A stretch of 6,747 bases of DNA from an uncultured Nitrosomonadales bacterium. GTDB taxonomy: Bacteria > Pseudomonadota > Gammaproteobacteria > Burkholderiales > Gallionellaceae. Below, piece after piece: positions 1 through 6,178 of the stretch. The stretch is taken from positions 1 through 6,747 of the forward strand of contig CAIZNF010000106.1 of assembly GCA_903934275.1 (NCBI GenBank), given 5' to 3'. The position numbers and the translations under genes were made by a program. Numbering within the stretch: the stretch's first letter is position 1; each line of letters starts with the position of its first letter. The notes under the pieces are model-generated. The model did not search any database. It saw nothing but the letters and a program-made list of their open reading frames with translations, and was not told where the DNA came from.

Positions 1-182
1 TATCCGCTTTCCGTGCCATGAACAAAGCTGCCGAAAACGTTTATGGCGCAATCCGTCGCGATGGCACGCAACAGCATGTTGTTGATACCATGCAGACGCG
101 CACGGAACTGTATGAGCGCATCAATTATCACGACTACGAGCAGAAGCTGGATGCGCTGTTTGCGCAACAGAAAGCGAAATGA
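1..182 (+). CDS. C-terminal end of an unrecognised protein (5' truncated by window edge)
   Basis: An open frame enters from the left edge (first complete codon at position 3) and runs for 59 codons to a TGA at 180-182. The visible tail is hydrophilic and probably helical. It is rich in Ala, Gln, Arg and Tyr, includes the stretch [19 protein letters not shown], and ends in a basic QQKAK tail. No cysteine, membrane segment or known catalytic motif is visible. I do not recognise the family; a soluble or periplasmic protein would fit the composition, but this is only a guess. It is called coding because the frame stays open to the left edge, codon use looks normal, and a terminator-like inverted repeat begins exactly at its stop codon. 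Confidence 0.6.
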   Translation, partial: SAFRAMNKAAENVYGAIRRDGTQQHVVDTMQTRTELYERINYHDYEQKLDALFAQQKAK

Positions 183-326
183 TCCTAGAAAACGCAGTTG
201 ACGGGTTTGTAGGTGCGAATTCATTCGCACGAACAACAGGTTATGTGCGAATGAATTCGCACCTACGGAAGCTGCATAATCCGTTGGAATTCCAGAATAT
301 TTTCCGTCAACTGCGGTTTTTAGGAT
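182..326. terminator. Long inverted repeat, likely bidirectional terminator with a REP pair in its loop
   Basis: The arms are 182-204 and 304-326. Positions 193-204 and 304-315 pair perfectly over 12 bp (CGCAGTTGACGG against its complement). After one mismatch (192/316), the A-rich left flank pairs with the T-run at 317-321 and on to 326, with one G:T position. The arms match at 21 of 23 positions. A GC-containing stem followed by TTTTT, placed immediately after the stop codon of the upstream gene, is the layout of an intrinsic terminator, and the matching A-run would allow the same role on the other strand. The loop is unusually long (about 99 bases) because it holds the REP pair at 209-266. 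It could instead be the end repeats of a MITE-like element. Confidence 0.5.
209..266. repeat. REP-type inverted pair (BIME-like), family with GTAG head and GTGCGAAT stem
   Basis: The left unit is GTAG (209-212), then GTGCGAAT (213-220), a two-base loop TC, and ATTCGCAC (223-230). The right unit (245-266) is its exact reverse complement, so the two form a perfect 22-bp inverted repeat around a 14-base spacer. Each unit is also a perfect 8-bp hairpin on its own. A GTAG tetranucleotide at the foot of a small palindrome is the hallmark of REP sequences mobilised by RAYT (REP-associated tyrosine) transposases. Two units in opposite orientation form a BIME. No transposase lies in the window, so any mobilisation would be in trans. 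Confidence 0.75.
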
Positions 327-331
327 TAAAG

Positions 332-434
332 TATCTGTGGGTAGGGTTAGATGCAGTTTTTTGCGCCGTAACCCGACGTTTTCATCAAATTACGTCGGGT
401 TACGCGATACAGCTGCTAACCCGACCTACAGATA
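332..434. repeat. Second REP-like inverted pair, unrelated family (GTRG head, GTCGGGTTA stem)
   Basis: The outer arms 332-350 and 416-434 pair at 17 of 19 positions. A perfect 13-bp inverted repeat lies inside, at 367-379 and 392-404. The right unit, read on the minus strand, has a GTAG head (426-429), a stem of GTCGGGTTA with TAACCCGAC (394-402 with 417-425) and a 14-base loop. The left unit on the plus strand has a GTGG head (337-340) and the same stem with one mismatch (341-349 with 369-377). This is again the REP head-plus-hairpin layout, in inverted pairing, but the stem sequence is unlike the pair at 209-266. Strong folding here could shield the 3' end of an upstream transcript or attenuate transcription before the SCO1 gene. 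Confidence 0.65.
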
Positions 435-515
435 ACTGTTAATAATGGGCGGATTAAACACCAGTGGAATGGTTTGTAGTTTTATCAGAGGTTTTAAATT
501 TAATAGGTATCTGTG

Positions 516-1094
516 ATGCGTGGTTTATTTATCTTGTTGTTGGTTGCGCTATTGGCCGGTTGCGAAAAACCCAAGCTGCCTTCACCGTTTCATGCTGGCG
601 ATGTCAGCGTAATATTCACCCAGGCGGACTTTCATTTGACCGACCACAACGGTAAGCCGCGTGCGCTGGCGGATTTTCGCGGCAAGGTGGTAGCGCTGTT
701 TTTCGGCTATACCCATTGCCCGGACGTGTGTCCTACCACTTTGGCCGACCTGGCGCAGGTAATGGATATGCTTGGCGCTGACGCAGGCAGGGTGCAGGTG
801 CTGTTTATTACGGTTGACCCGGAACGCGATAAGCCGGAGATGTTGGCGAAATATGTCCCCGCTTTTCATCCGTCGTTTCTCGGTCTGTATGGTGATGCGC
901 AAGCCACGGCTCAGGCCGCCAAGTCATTTTATGTGGCGTATCAAAAACAGCCGACTTCGTCCGGCTACAATATGGATCACAGTGTTGGCACGTTTTTGGT
1001 CGACCCTAACGGCAGGGTACGGTTGCATGCGCCTCTTGCGCAACGTGCCGTTTGGCTGACCGATGATATTCGGCTGTTGCTTGCTGGAATATGA
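516..1094 (+). CDS. sco1: SCO1/SenC/PrrC family copper-binding lipoprotein
   Basis: This 192-residue protein belongs to the thioredoxin-fold SCO family, which delivers copper to the CuA site of cytochrome c oxidase and/or acts as a periplasmic thiol-redox protein. Residues 1-16 form a lipoprotein signal with lipobox LAGC (acylated Cys16), so the mature protein should be membrane-anchored in the periplasm. The family copper ligands are all present: Cys68 and Cys72 in THCPDVCP, and His155 in MDHSVGTFLVDP. The ITVDPERD stretch (98-105) is typical of the family. ATG 516 is preferred over GTG 513 because the weak AGGT at 505-508 is better spaced from it. No oxidase or heme A synthesis gene is visible nearby, so its partner oxidase cannot be named. 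Its stop (1092-1094) overlaps an ATG at 1091. Confidence 0.93.
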   Translation: MRGLFILLLVALLAGCEKPKLPSPFHAGDVSVIFTQADFHLTDHNGKPRALADFRGKVVALFFGYTHCPDVCPTTLADLAQVMDMLGADAGRVQVLFITVDPERDKPEMLAKYVPAFHPSFLGLYGDAQATAQAAKSFYVAYQKQPTSSGYNMDHSVGTFLVDPNGRVRLHAPLAQRAVWLTDDIRLLLAGI

Positions 1095-1110
1095 TTGAAA
1101 AACCGAAAAT

Positions 1111-1115
1111 AGGAA
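1111..1115 (+). promoter_or_regulatory. Shine-Dalgarno AGGAA upstream of the small ORF
   Basis: AGGAA lies eight bases before the ATG at 1124. It is a well-placed ribosome binding site in a gap that has no annotated start other than the small ORF. It is the main reason for preferring ATG 1124 over the in-frame ATG 1091. Confidence 0.4.
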
Positions 1116-1123
1116 ATGGCAAC

Positions 1124-1189
1124 ATGAATAAAGAATGGCGTTACCGCACAGCAACCTATATTTTTAATGGTAGCAAGGACGCGCAATGA
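1124..1189 (+). CDS. Possible small protein or leader peptide (21 aa)
   Basis: A 21-codon frame starts MNKEWRYRTATY and ends GSKDAQ. It has a good AGGAA ribosome binding site eight bases upstream. Its TGA (1187-1189) overlaps the response-regulator ATG (1186-1188) in an ATGA junction, the usual signature of translational coupling. The frame extends upstream to an ATG at 1091, which would also overlap the SCO1 stop in an ATGA junction and give 32 residues. The peptide is polar and basic with aromatic residues, has no membrane segment, and I do not recognise it. It could be a real small protein, a coupling peptide that sets regulator translation, or chance; a frame this short is weak evidence alone. 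Confidence 0.3.
   Translation: MNKEWRYRTATYIFNGSKDAQ
1175..1179 (+). promoter_or_regulatory. Shine-Dalgarno AAGGA for the response regulator
   Basis: AAGGA sits six bases before ATG 1186 and fixes that start. It lies inside the candidate small ORF, so translation of that ORF would pass over it. Confidence 0.6.
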
Positions 1190-1857
1190 AAATTTTGCTG
1201 GTGGATGATCATGTATTGTTCCGAGAAGGGATGCGATATGTGCTGCAACAGTTGCAGGGCGGAGTATCCGAGATATTTGAAGCCGGAAATTTCCCCGATG
1301 GTTTGAAGCTTGCCGGGCAGCATCCAGAACTGGACTTGGCGCTGCTGGATCTGAATATGCCCGGCAGCGAAGGCCCGATATCCGTCAAATTTTTCAATCA
1401 GAGTTACCCGCATATTCCGGTTGTGGTGGTGTCCGGTGAGGACGGTTACGGAATTATGGAAAAGGTGATGAATTATGGTGCGATGGGCTTCGTGTGCAAA
1501 AATTCTGCCGTGCCGGTTATGCTGGGTGCGTTGAATCTGGTGCTTGCAGGCGGCATATACACACCGCCCCAATTGTTGCAGGTACGCGATGTGGTAAATG
1601 GAAAAGCAAAGCGTCGTGCCGGGCAACACAATTTGCGCGCCGAAGAACATGGTTTGACCAATCGACAGCTACAGACATTGACGCACATTGCGAGCGGCTT
1701 ATCCAACAGGGAGATCGCCGAAAAAATGTGTCTTGCCGAAGGAACCGTGAAAGTTCACATTGCCACAATATTCCAAGTTTTGTGCGTAAGCAGCCGCGTT
1801 GGAGCCGTGCGCGCGGCAGAAAAACTCAAACTAATCGGTGCTGCACCCCATGGCTGA
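1186..1857 (+). CDS. NarL/FixJ family two-component response regulator
   Basis: This 223-residue protein has a receiver domain (about 1-125) and a LuxR-type helix-turn-helix (about 157-214). The receiver has the acidic pair Asp7-Asp8, phospho-acceptor Asp55 in LLDLNMPG, switch Ser83 in VVVVSGED, and Lys105. The DNA-binding domain shows [18 protein letters not shown] and the recognition-helix region [12 protein letters not shown]. The family works by kinase-driven phosphorylation, dimerisation and binding to promoter DNA. No histidine kinase is visible, so it is an orphan within this window and its signal and targets are unknown. Its last eight bases overlap the ftsK start in another frame, so the two genes are probably co-transcribed and translationally coupled. 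Cys200 occupies a position where a glycine is common in this domain, a minor oddity. Confidence 0.93.
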   Translation: MKILLVDDHVLFREGMRYVLQQLQGGVSEIFEAGNFPDGLKLAGQHPELDLALLDLNMPGSEGPISVKFFNQSYPHIPVVVVSGEDGYGIMEKVMNYGAMGFVCKNSAVPVMLGALNLVLAGGIYTPPQLLQVRDVVNGKAKRRAGQHNLRAEEHGLTNRQLQTLTHIASGLSNREIAEKMCLAEGTVKVHIATIFQVLCVSSRVGAVRAAEKLKLIGAAPHG

Positions 1858-4120
1858 AGCAAGCGGCGGTTTGCCGACTAATAAACTATTCACGTTACTG
1901 CGCGAGTCGCGCTGGCTGTTGCTGGTCGCCTGCGCGCTGTATATCGCACTGGTGTTGCATGGTTATAACCGCGCCGACCCGGCTTGGTCACATAGTGCCA
2001 GCGGCGCGCTGACCAGCAATCCTGGCGGGGTGCTGGGCGCGTACCTGTCCGATTTACTGTTTTACCTGTTTGGGTTTTCCGCGTGGTGGTGGGTATTATT
2101 TATGCTGCAACGCGTGTGGGCGGGCTATCACGAGTTGCGTTCCGACAGTATCTTCGACAAGCGGGCATTGTGGGTTTCGGTCGCGGGTTTTGCGGTGCTG
2201 TTGCTTGCCAGCAGCGCGCTCGAAGCGGCTCGTCTGTACACGCTGAAAGTAGTACTGCCGCTTGCTCCCGGCGGGATGTTCGGGGCGGTAATCGGCGACG
2301 GCCTGACGCGCATGTTTGGTTTTACCGGCGCGACACTGTTGCTGCTGGCGCTGATTGCCGCCAGCTTCAGCCTGTTCAGCGGATTGTCGTGGCTGCGTTT
2401 TGTCGACTGGCTGGGGACGCTGTTGGAAAACGTTTACCAGTTGGCTCGCATGGCCTGGCAAACGCGGCAGGATCGGCGCATCGGCGCGCAAGCGATGAAC
2501 GAGCGTGTCGCCATCGTCGAAGAAGAAAAAAAACGTGTTGAAGAACATCAACCTATCCATATCGAAATGCCGTTGGTGGAAGTGGTCAAGTCGGCGCGCA
2601 TGAGCGAAGAAAAACAGGTTCCGTTGTTCGCTGATATGCCCGATTCGCCGCTGCCGCCGCTGCACCTGCTGGATCCGGCGACGCAGCAGATCGAAGCGGT
2701 GTCCGCCGATACGCTGGAATTCACTTCGCGCCTGATAGAGCGCAAGCTGAAAGATTTCGGTGTGGAGGTTAATGTGGTCGCCGCCTACCCCGGGCCGGTG
2801 ATCACGCGCTACGAGATCGAGCCGGCGGTCGGCGTGAAAGGTAGCCAGATCACCAATCTGGTCAAGGATCTGGCGCGCGCGCTGTCGGTGGTGAGCATCC
2901 GGTTGGTCGAAACTATTCCGGGCAAGACTTATATGGCCTTGGAGTTGCCCAATCCGAAACGCCAGATGGTGCATCTGTCGGAAATCCTCGGCTCGAAAGT
3001 GTATGCCGATATGGGTTCGACTCTGACCATGGCGATGGGCAAGGATATTTCCGGCAAACCGGTGGTCGCCGATCTGGCCAAGATGCCGCATGTGCTGGTG
3101 GCAGGCACTACCGGCTCCGGAAAATCGGTGGGCATCAACGCGATGATTCTGAGCATTCTCTACAAGGCCACTCCGCAGCAGGTGCGCATGCTGTTGATCG
3201 ATCCCAAGATGCTGGAACTTTCCGTTTATGAGGGCATCCCGCACCTGCTTTGCCCGGTGGTCACCGACATGCGTCAGGCGGCCTCTGGACTTAACTGGTG
3301 CGTGCAGGAGATGGATCGGCGCTACCGGCTGATGTCCACTTTCGGCGTGCGCAACATCGCCGGGTACAACCAGAAGCTGCGCGATGCGATCAAGTCCGGG
3401 CAGCCGCTGACCAACCCATTTACGCTCACGCCGGAGAATCCTGAGGCGCTTGAAGAGCTGCCTCTGATCGTGGTGTTCATCGACGAACTCGCCGACCTGA
3501 TGATGGTGGTGGGCAAGAAAATCGAAGAATTGATTGCGCGCTTGGCGCAGAAAGCGCGCGCCTCCGGCATCCACCTGGTGCTGGCCACGCAGCGCCCGTC
3601 CGTGGATGTGATTACCGGATTGATCAAGGCCAACGTGCCGACGCGCGTGGCGTTCCAGGTATCGAGCAAAATCGATTCGCGTACCATTCTCGACCAGATG
3701 GGCGCGGAAGCGTTGCTGGGACAGGGCGACATGCTGTACCTGCCGCCCGGCAGCGGCTATCCGCAGCGCGTACATGGCGCATTCGTTTCCGATCAAGAAG
3801 TGCATCGCATCGCCGAATATCTCAAAGCGCAAGGCGAGCCGCAATATATCGACGGCGTGCTCAATTCTATGGAAGAGGTATCGGAAGATGGTGGAGAAGG
3901 CGGGCTGAGCATGGATGCAGAAGCCGATCCCTTATACGACCAAGCGGTGGAGATCGTCGTCAAAAACCGCCGCGCCTCGATCTCGCTAGTACAGCGCCAT
4001 CTGCGCATCGGCTACAACCGCGCCGCGCGGCTGGTCGAGCAAATGGAAGCGGCGGGGATCGTCAGCGCGATGCAGAGCAACGGTAACCGCGAAGTGATTG
4101 CACCTGCACGATCAGAGTGA
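1850..4120 (+). CDS. ftsK: DNA translocase FtsK (compact form)
   Basis: FtsK anchors at the division septum and pumps DNA with ATP, helping resolve chromosome dimers at dif with XerC/XerD. This 756-residue version is compact compared with E. coli FtsK (about 1,300) because the central linker is short. Four hydrophobic membrane segments lie near 22-38, 66-86, 107-124 and 158-178. A charged linker with EEEKKRVEE follows. The RecA-like motor carries Walker A GTTGSGKS (419-426) and Walker B VVFIDE (Asp545), plus the conserved [13 protein letters not shown] and IDSRTILDQ stretches. The C-terminal winged-helix gamma domain (about 693-756) includes [18 protein letters not shown] and should read polar KOPS-like signals. 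ATG 1850 is chosen over GTG 1838: it gives a normal N-terminus, though no strong ribosome binding site precedes it, consistent with coupling to the overlapping regulator gene. Confidence 0.97.
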   Translation: MAEASGGLPTNKLFTLLRESRWLLLVACALYIALVLHGYNRADPAWSHSASGALTSNPGGVLGAYLSDLLFYLFGFSAWWWVLFMLQRVWAGYHELRSDSIFDKRALWVSVAGFAVLLLASSALEAARLYTLKVVLPLAPGGMFGAVIGDGLTRMFGFTGATLLLLALIAASFSLFSGLSWLRFVDWLGTLLENVYQLARMAWQTRQDRRIGAQAMNERVAIVEEEKKRVEEHQPIHIEMPLVEVVKSARMSEEKQVPLFADMPDSPLPPLHLLDPATQQIEAVSADTLEFTSRLIERKLKDFGVEVNVVAAYPGPVITRYEIEPAVGVKGSQITNLVKDLARALSVVSIRLVETIPGKTYMALELPNPKRQMVHLSEILGSKVYADMGSTLTMAMGKDISGKPVVADLAKMPHVLVAGTTGSGKSVGINAMILSILYKATPQQVRMLLIDPKMLELSVYEGIPHLLCPVVTDMRQAASGLNWCVQEMDRRYRLMSTFGVRNIAGYNQKLRDAIKSGQPLTNPFTLTPENPEALEELPLIVVFIDELADLMMVVGKKIEELIARLAQKARASGIHLVLATQRPSVDVITGLIKANVPTRVAFQVSSKIDSRTILDQMGAEALLGQGDMLYLPPGSGYPQRVHGAFVSDQEVHRIAEYLKAQGEPQYIDGVLNSMEEVSEDGGEGGLSMDAEADPLYDQAVEIVVKNRRASISLVQRHLRIGYNRAARLVEQMEAAGIVSAMQSNGNREVIAPARSE

Positions 4121-4130
4121 AACAAAGGTT

Positions 4131-4136
4131 GAGGAA
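4131..4136 (+). promoter_or_regulatory. Shine-Dalgarno GAGGAA for the AAA ATPase gene
   Basis: GAGGAA lies five bases before ATG 4142 in the 21-base gap after ftsK. It fixes the ATPase start. No terminator or promoter fits in this gap. Confidence 0.65.
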
Positions 4137-4141
4137 AAACA

Positions 4142-5401
4142 ATGGCGATACTTGAAGGTATACAAATTCAAAATTTTCGAGCTTTACGCGATGTGACGCT
4201 AGGGAGGACGCTGTATGAACGCCAGCAGGCAGTCTTGCCGCGTTTGGTTACAGTAATAGGGGCGAATGGCTCCGGCAAATCGAGCCTGCTGGACGCACTT
4301 GGTTTCTTGGGGGACTGTCTCGCCGAAGGTGCTGAGGCTGCTTGTGACAAGCTGCATCGAGGTGGCTTTGAACAAATCAGGACTAAAGGTTCGACGGAGT
4401 CAATTAAATTCGAGATACGTTATCGAGAAACAGAGAAGGCTCGGCCTATCAGTTACTCGCTGCATATTAACTGTGATGCTCAAGGACGGGCACAGGTCGT
4501 TTACGAGCGATTAAGGCAGCGGCGAAGTGGGCAAAAGAGTGGGCAGCCTTATTCATTTCTGGAACTTACAGATGGGCAAGGGTATGCGTGGACTGGTACT
4601 GCCGGGTTTGAACCAGATACGGGTACAGGGGGAGGTGAGCAAGCTGAGCCAGAAGGAAGTGAGAAGATTCTCGTCAAGATGAAGGATCGCCAGGTGCTAG
4701 GCATTTCCACTTTAGGTACTTTAGCAAACCATGAGCGCGTGGCGGCATTCAGAGATTTTTTGACGGGATGGTATCTGTCTTACTTTATGCCCGATTTGGC
4801 GCGTAAACCTAGCCAGGCAGGCGCAGACCCTCACCTTGATCGCAGCGGGGAAAATTTATCGAGATACTTGCAGTTTATCCAACGGAAAAATCCGGATGGG
4901 TTTCAGCAGGCATTGTCTCGTATCTCTAAAAAAATTCCAGGAGTGCTCAGCATCAAGCCGAGGCCAGAGGTTGATCGGCGACTGATACTCGAATTTTCTA
5001 TGGAAGGGTTTGAAACTCCTTTTTACCAACAGGACATGTCTGATGGCACACTGAAAATGTTGGCCTACTTGCTGTTAATGGAAGACCCCGCCCCTGCGCC
5101 GTTAATTGGCATCGAAGAACCGGAAAATGGGCTTCATCATCAACTGCTGGCTACTTTGGCAAGCGAATTCAAGGAATATGCGGAAAAATCACGGGGCCCA
5201 CAGCTTTTGATTACTACCCATGCCCCCAATTTTGTTGATGCCTTAACTCCCGATGAGGTATGGATTTTGGACAAGGGGAGTGATGGTTTTAGCACGCTGG
5301 AACGCGCTGCCGACATCAAGGGGGTTCAAGCACTTTACGACGAAGGACTACCTATGGGAAGCCTGTGGTTCAGCGATCATTTCGGTCGAGGAAATCCTTG
5401 A
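4142..5401 (+). CDS. AAA_21/RecF-like ABC-type ATPase, putative defence or nuclease-associated ATPase
   Basis: This 419-residue predicted ATPase is of the SMC/RecF/OLD-like type. The N-terminus ILEGIQIQNFRALRDV is the usual opening strand of these enzymes. Walker A is GANGSGKS (40-47). A signature-like MSDGTLKMLAYLL (from 299) stands where the ABC signature belongs. Walker B is LIGIEEPENGLHH with Glu325-Glu326, and the switch histidine is His360 in LITTHAPNFVD. All residues needed for ATP binding, dimerisation and hydrolysis appear present. A gly/glu-rich insertion lies near 155-175. No fused TOPRIM nuclease domain follows, unlike OLD; the next gene, overlapping by one base, could supply it. 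The gene starts 21 bases after ftsK and is less GC-rich, suggesting later insertion. Members of this broad family also occur outside defence, so the role is inferred. Confidence 0.88.
   Translation: MAILEGIQIQNFRALRDVTLGRTLYERQQAVLPRLVTVIGANGSGKSSLLDALGFLGDCLAEGAEAACDKLHRGGFEQIRTKGSTESIKFEIRYRETEKARPISYSLHINCDAQGRAQVVYERLRQRRSGQKSGQPYSFLELTDGQGYAWTGTAGFEPDTGTGGGEQAEPEGSEKILVKMKDRQVLGISTLGTLANHERVAAFRDFLTGWYLSYFMPDLARKPSQAGADPHLDRSGENLSRYLQFIQRKNPDGFQQALSRISKKIPGVLSIKPRPEVDRRLILEFSMEGFETPFYQQDMSDGTLKMLAYLLLMEDPAPAPLIGIEEPENGLHHQLLATLASEFKEYAEKSRGPQLLITTHAPNFVDALTPDEVWILDKGSDGFSTLERAADIKGVQALYDEGLPMGSLWFSDHFGRGNP
5388..5393 (+). promoter_or_regulatory. Shine-Dalgarno GAGGAA for the DUF4276-like gene
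   Basis: GAGGAA inside the end of the ATPase gene lies seven bases before ATG 5401. It favours this start over an upstream in-frame candidate at 5365, which would add 12 residues and lengthen the overlap. Confidence 0.65.
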
Positions 5402-6021
5402 TGTTCATTGAAGTGTTAACCGAGGGTGCGTCAGACGTGCCTGTCGTTCGCGAAGTTTTGGTTCGACATTTTGGTTTGAGCGAAAATGACAACTTCAGGA
5501 TACATTCGCACTGGGGGCGCGGCAAACTGCCAGCCAATCCATTGTCGAGGCCCGACCCCAAACATCGGGGACTATTTGACCAGTTGCCTGCAAAACTTCG
5601 CGGATTCGGAAAATACATGGATGAGCAATGCTTGGTGCTCGTTCTAGTTGATGTGGACAATGATGACTGCGTGCAGATGCTTGCCGAGCTTAATACGTTG
5701 TTGCTTAACCTTTCGACCAAACCGCCACGTGTTTTGTTTCGGTTGGCCATTGAAGAAACCGAGTCCTGGTTTTTGGCAGATGCCAATGCAATAAAGGAAG
5801 CATTCCCCAAAGCAAAACTTGCCCTGATTAAAAACATTTTGCCCGATGCACGGGTTGGCGCTTGGGAGAAGCTTGCCGAATGCCTTGGGCATAAGCCTTC
5901 AAATGTAGGTCCGAAGAAAACCCATTGGGCGGAACAAATTGCACCCCACCTGAACTTTGACACACCGTTTTCGCCCAGCTTGGGTAAGTTGATATCAGGC
6001 CTGAAGCGCGAGTTGAACTAA
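5401..6021 (+). CDS. DUF4276-like protein with TOPRIM-style acidic motifs, partner of the ATPase
   Basis: This 206-residue protein starts at ATG 5401, in a TGATG junction with the ATPase stop, so the two are almost certainly translated together. It opens with FIEVLTEGASDVPVVREVL (Glu8, Asp12), followed by a HWGRGKLP segment, a hydrophobic strand ending in VDVDNDD (Asp84, Asp86, Asp88) and AIEETESWFLAD (Glu118, Glu119, Glu121). A strand ending in a glutamate, then a DxD strand, is the pattern of TOPRIM metal-binding folds. The whole layout matches my recollection of DUF4276 proteins, which often sit beside AAA ATPases. I infer a metal-dependent nuclease or nucleotidyl-transfer role controlled by the ATPase, not demonstrated here. 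There is no signal peptide or membrane segment, so it is cytoplasmic. No clear intrinsic terminator follows. Confidence 0.75.
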   Translation: MFIEVLTEGASDVPVVREVLVRHFGLSENDNFRIHSHWGRGKLPANPLSRPDPKHRGLFDQLPAKLRGFGKYMDEQCLVLVLVDVDNDDCVQMLAELNTLLLNLSTKPPRVLFRLAIEETESWFLADANAIKEAFPKAKLALIKNILPDARVGAWEKLAECLGHKPSNVGPKKTHWAEQIAPHLNFDTPFSPSLGKLISGLKRELN

Positions 6022-6178
6022 GCGCAACGAACTCCGGCCCTCTCAATAACTGGATTGCCTGAATGACCACGTTCTATTTTGCATAAAAACCACTCACTGC
6101 AATGAATGTTGAACTATTCGCTCGCCCATCGCCATCCAAATTGACCAACGCTCCTATTTGAAAAATCGAACACCCATC

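Noticed and set aside
179..442. Open frame of 87 codons across the intergenic palindromes
   Set aside because: It starts inside the end of the upstream gene and runs through both REP structures. Its translation reflects repeat sequence, and it lacks a ribosome binding site.
474..504. Possible sigma-70 promoter (TTGTAG with TTTAAT) before the SCO1 gene
   Set aside because: Spacing is about 19 bases, both boxes are weak, and the -10 would abut the ribosome binding site. A promoter is expected in this gap, but I cannot place it.
331..515. Nine-base direct repeat GTATCTGTG at 331-339 and 507-515, as a possible target duplication
   Set aside because: The left copy is part of the REP arm itself and the right copy overlaps the SCO1 start, so it does not flank a clean insertion. 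Chance is plausible.
183..515. CRISPR array or phage attachment site among the repeats
   Set aside because: The repeats are inverted pairs of two different sequences, not regularly spaced direct repeats. No integrase or tRNA gene is nearby.
3094..3101. Chi-like octamer GCTGGTGG (also at 1197-1204)
   Set aside because: Both copies fall in coding sequence and arise from ordinary Leu-Val codons. Two occurrences are not informative without genome-wide statistics.
2096..3844. Long antisense open frame (582 codons) opposite ftsK
   Set aside because: It lies wholly inside a well-supported ftsK gene. The product is His/Gln/Arg-rich with no recognisable domain, typical of a shadow frame in GC-rich coding DNA.
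6102..6161. Nineteen-codon frame starting at ATG 6102 in the gap before the SWIM gene
   Set aside because: It has no ribosome binding site, no overlap with neighbours and no recognisable sequence. It is too short to support.
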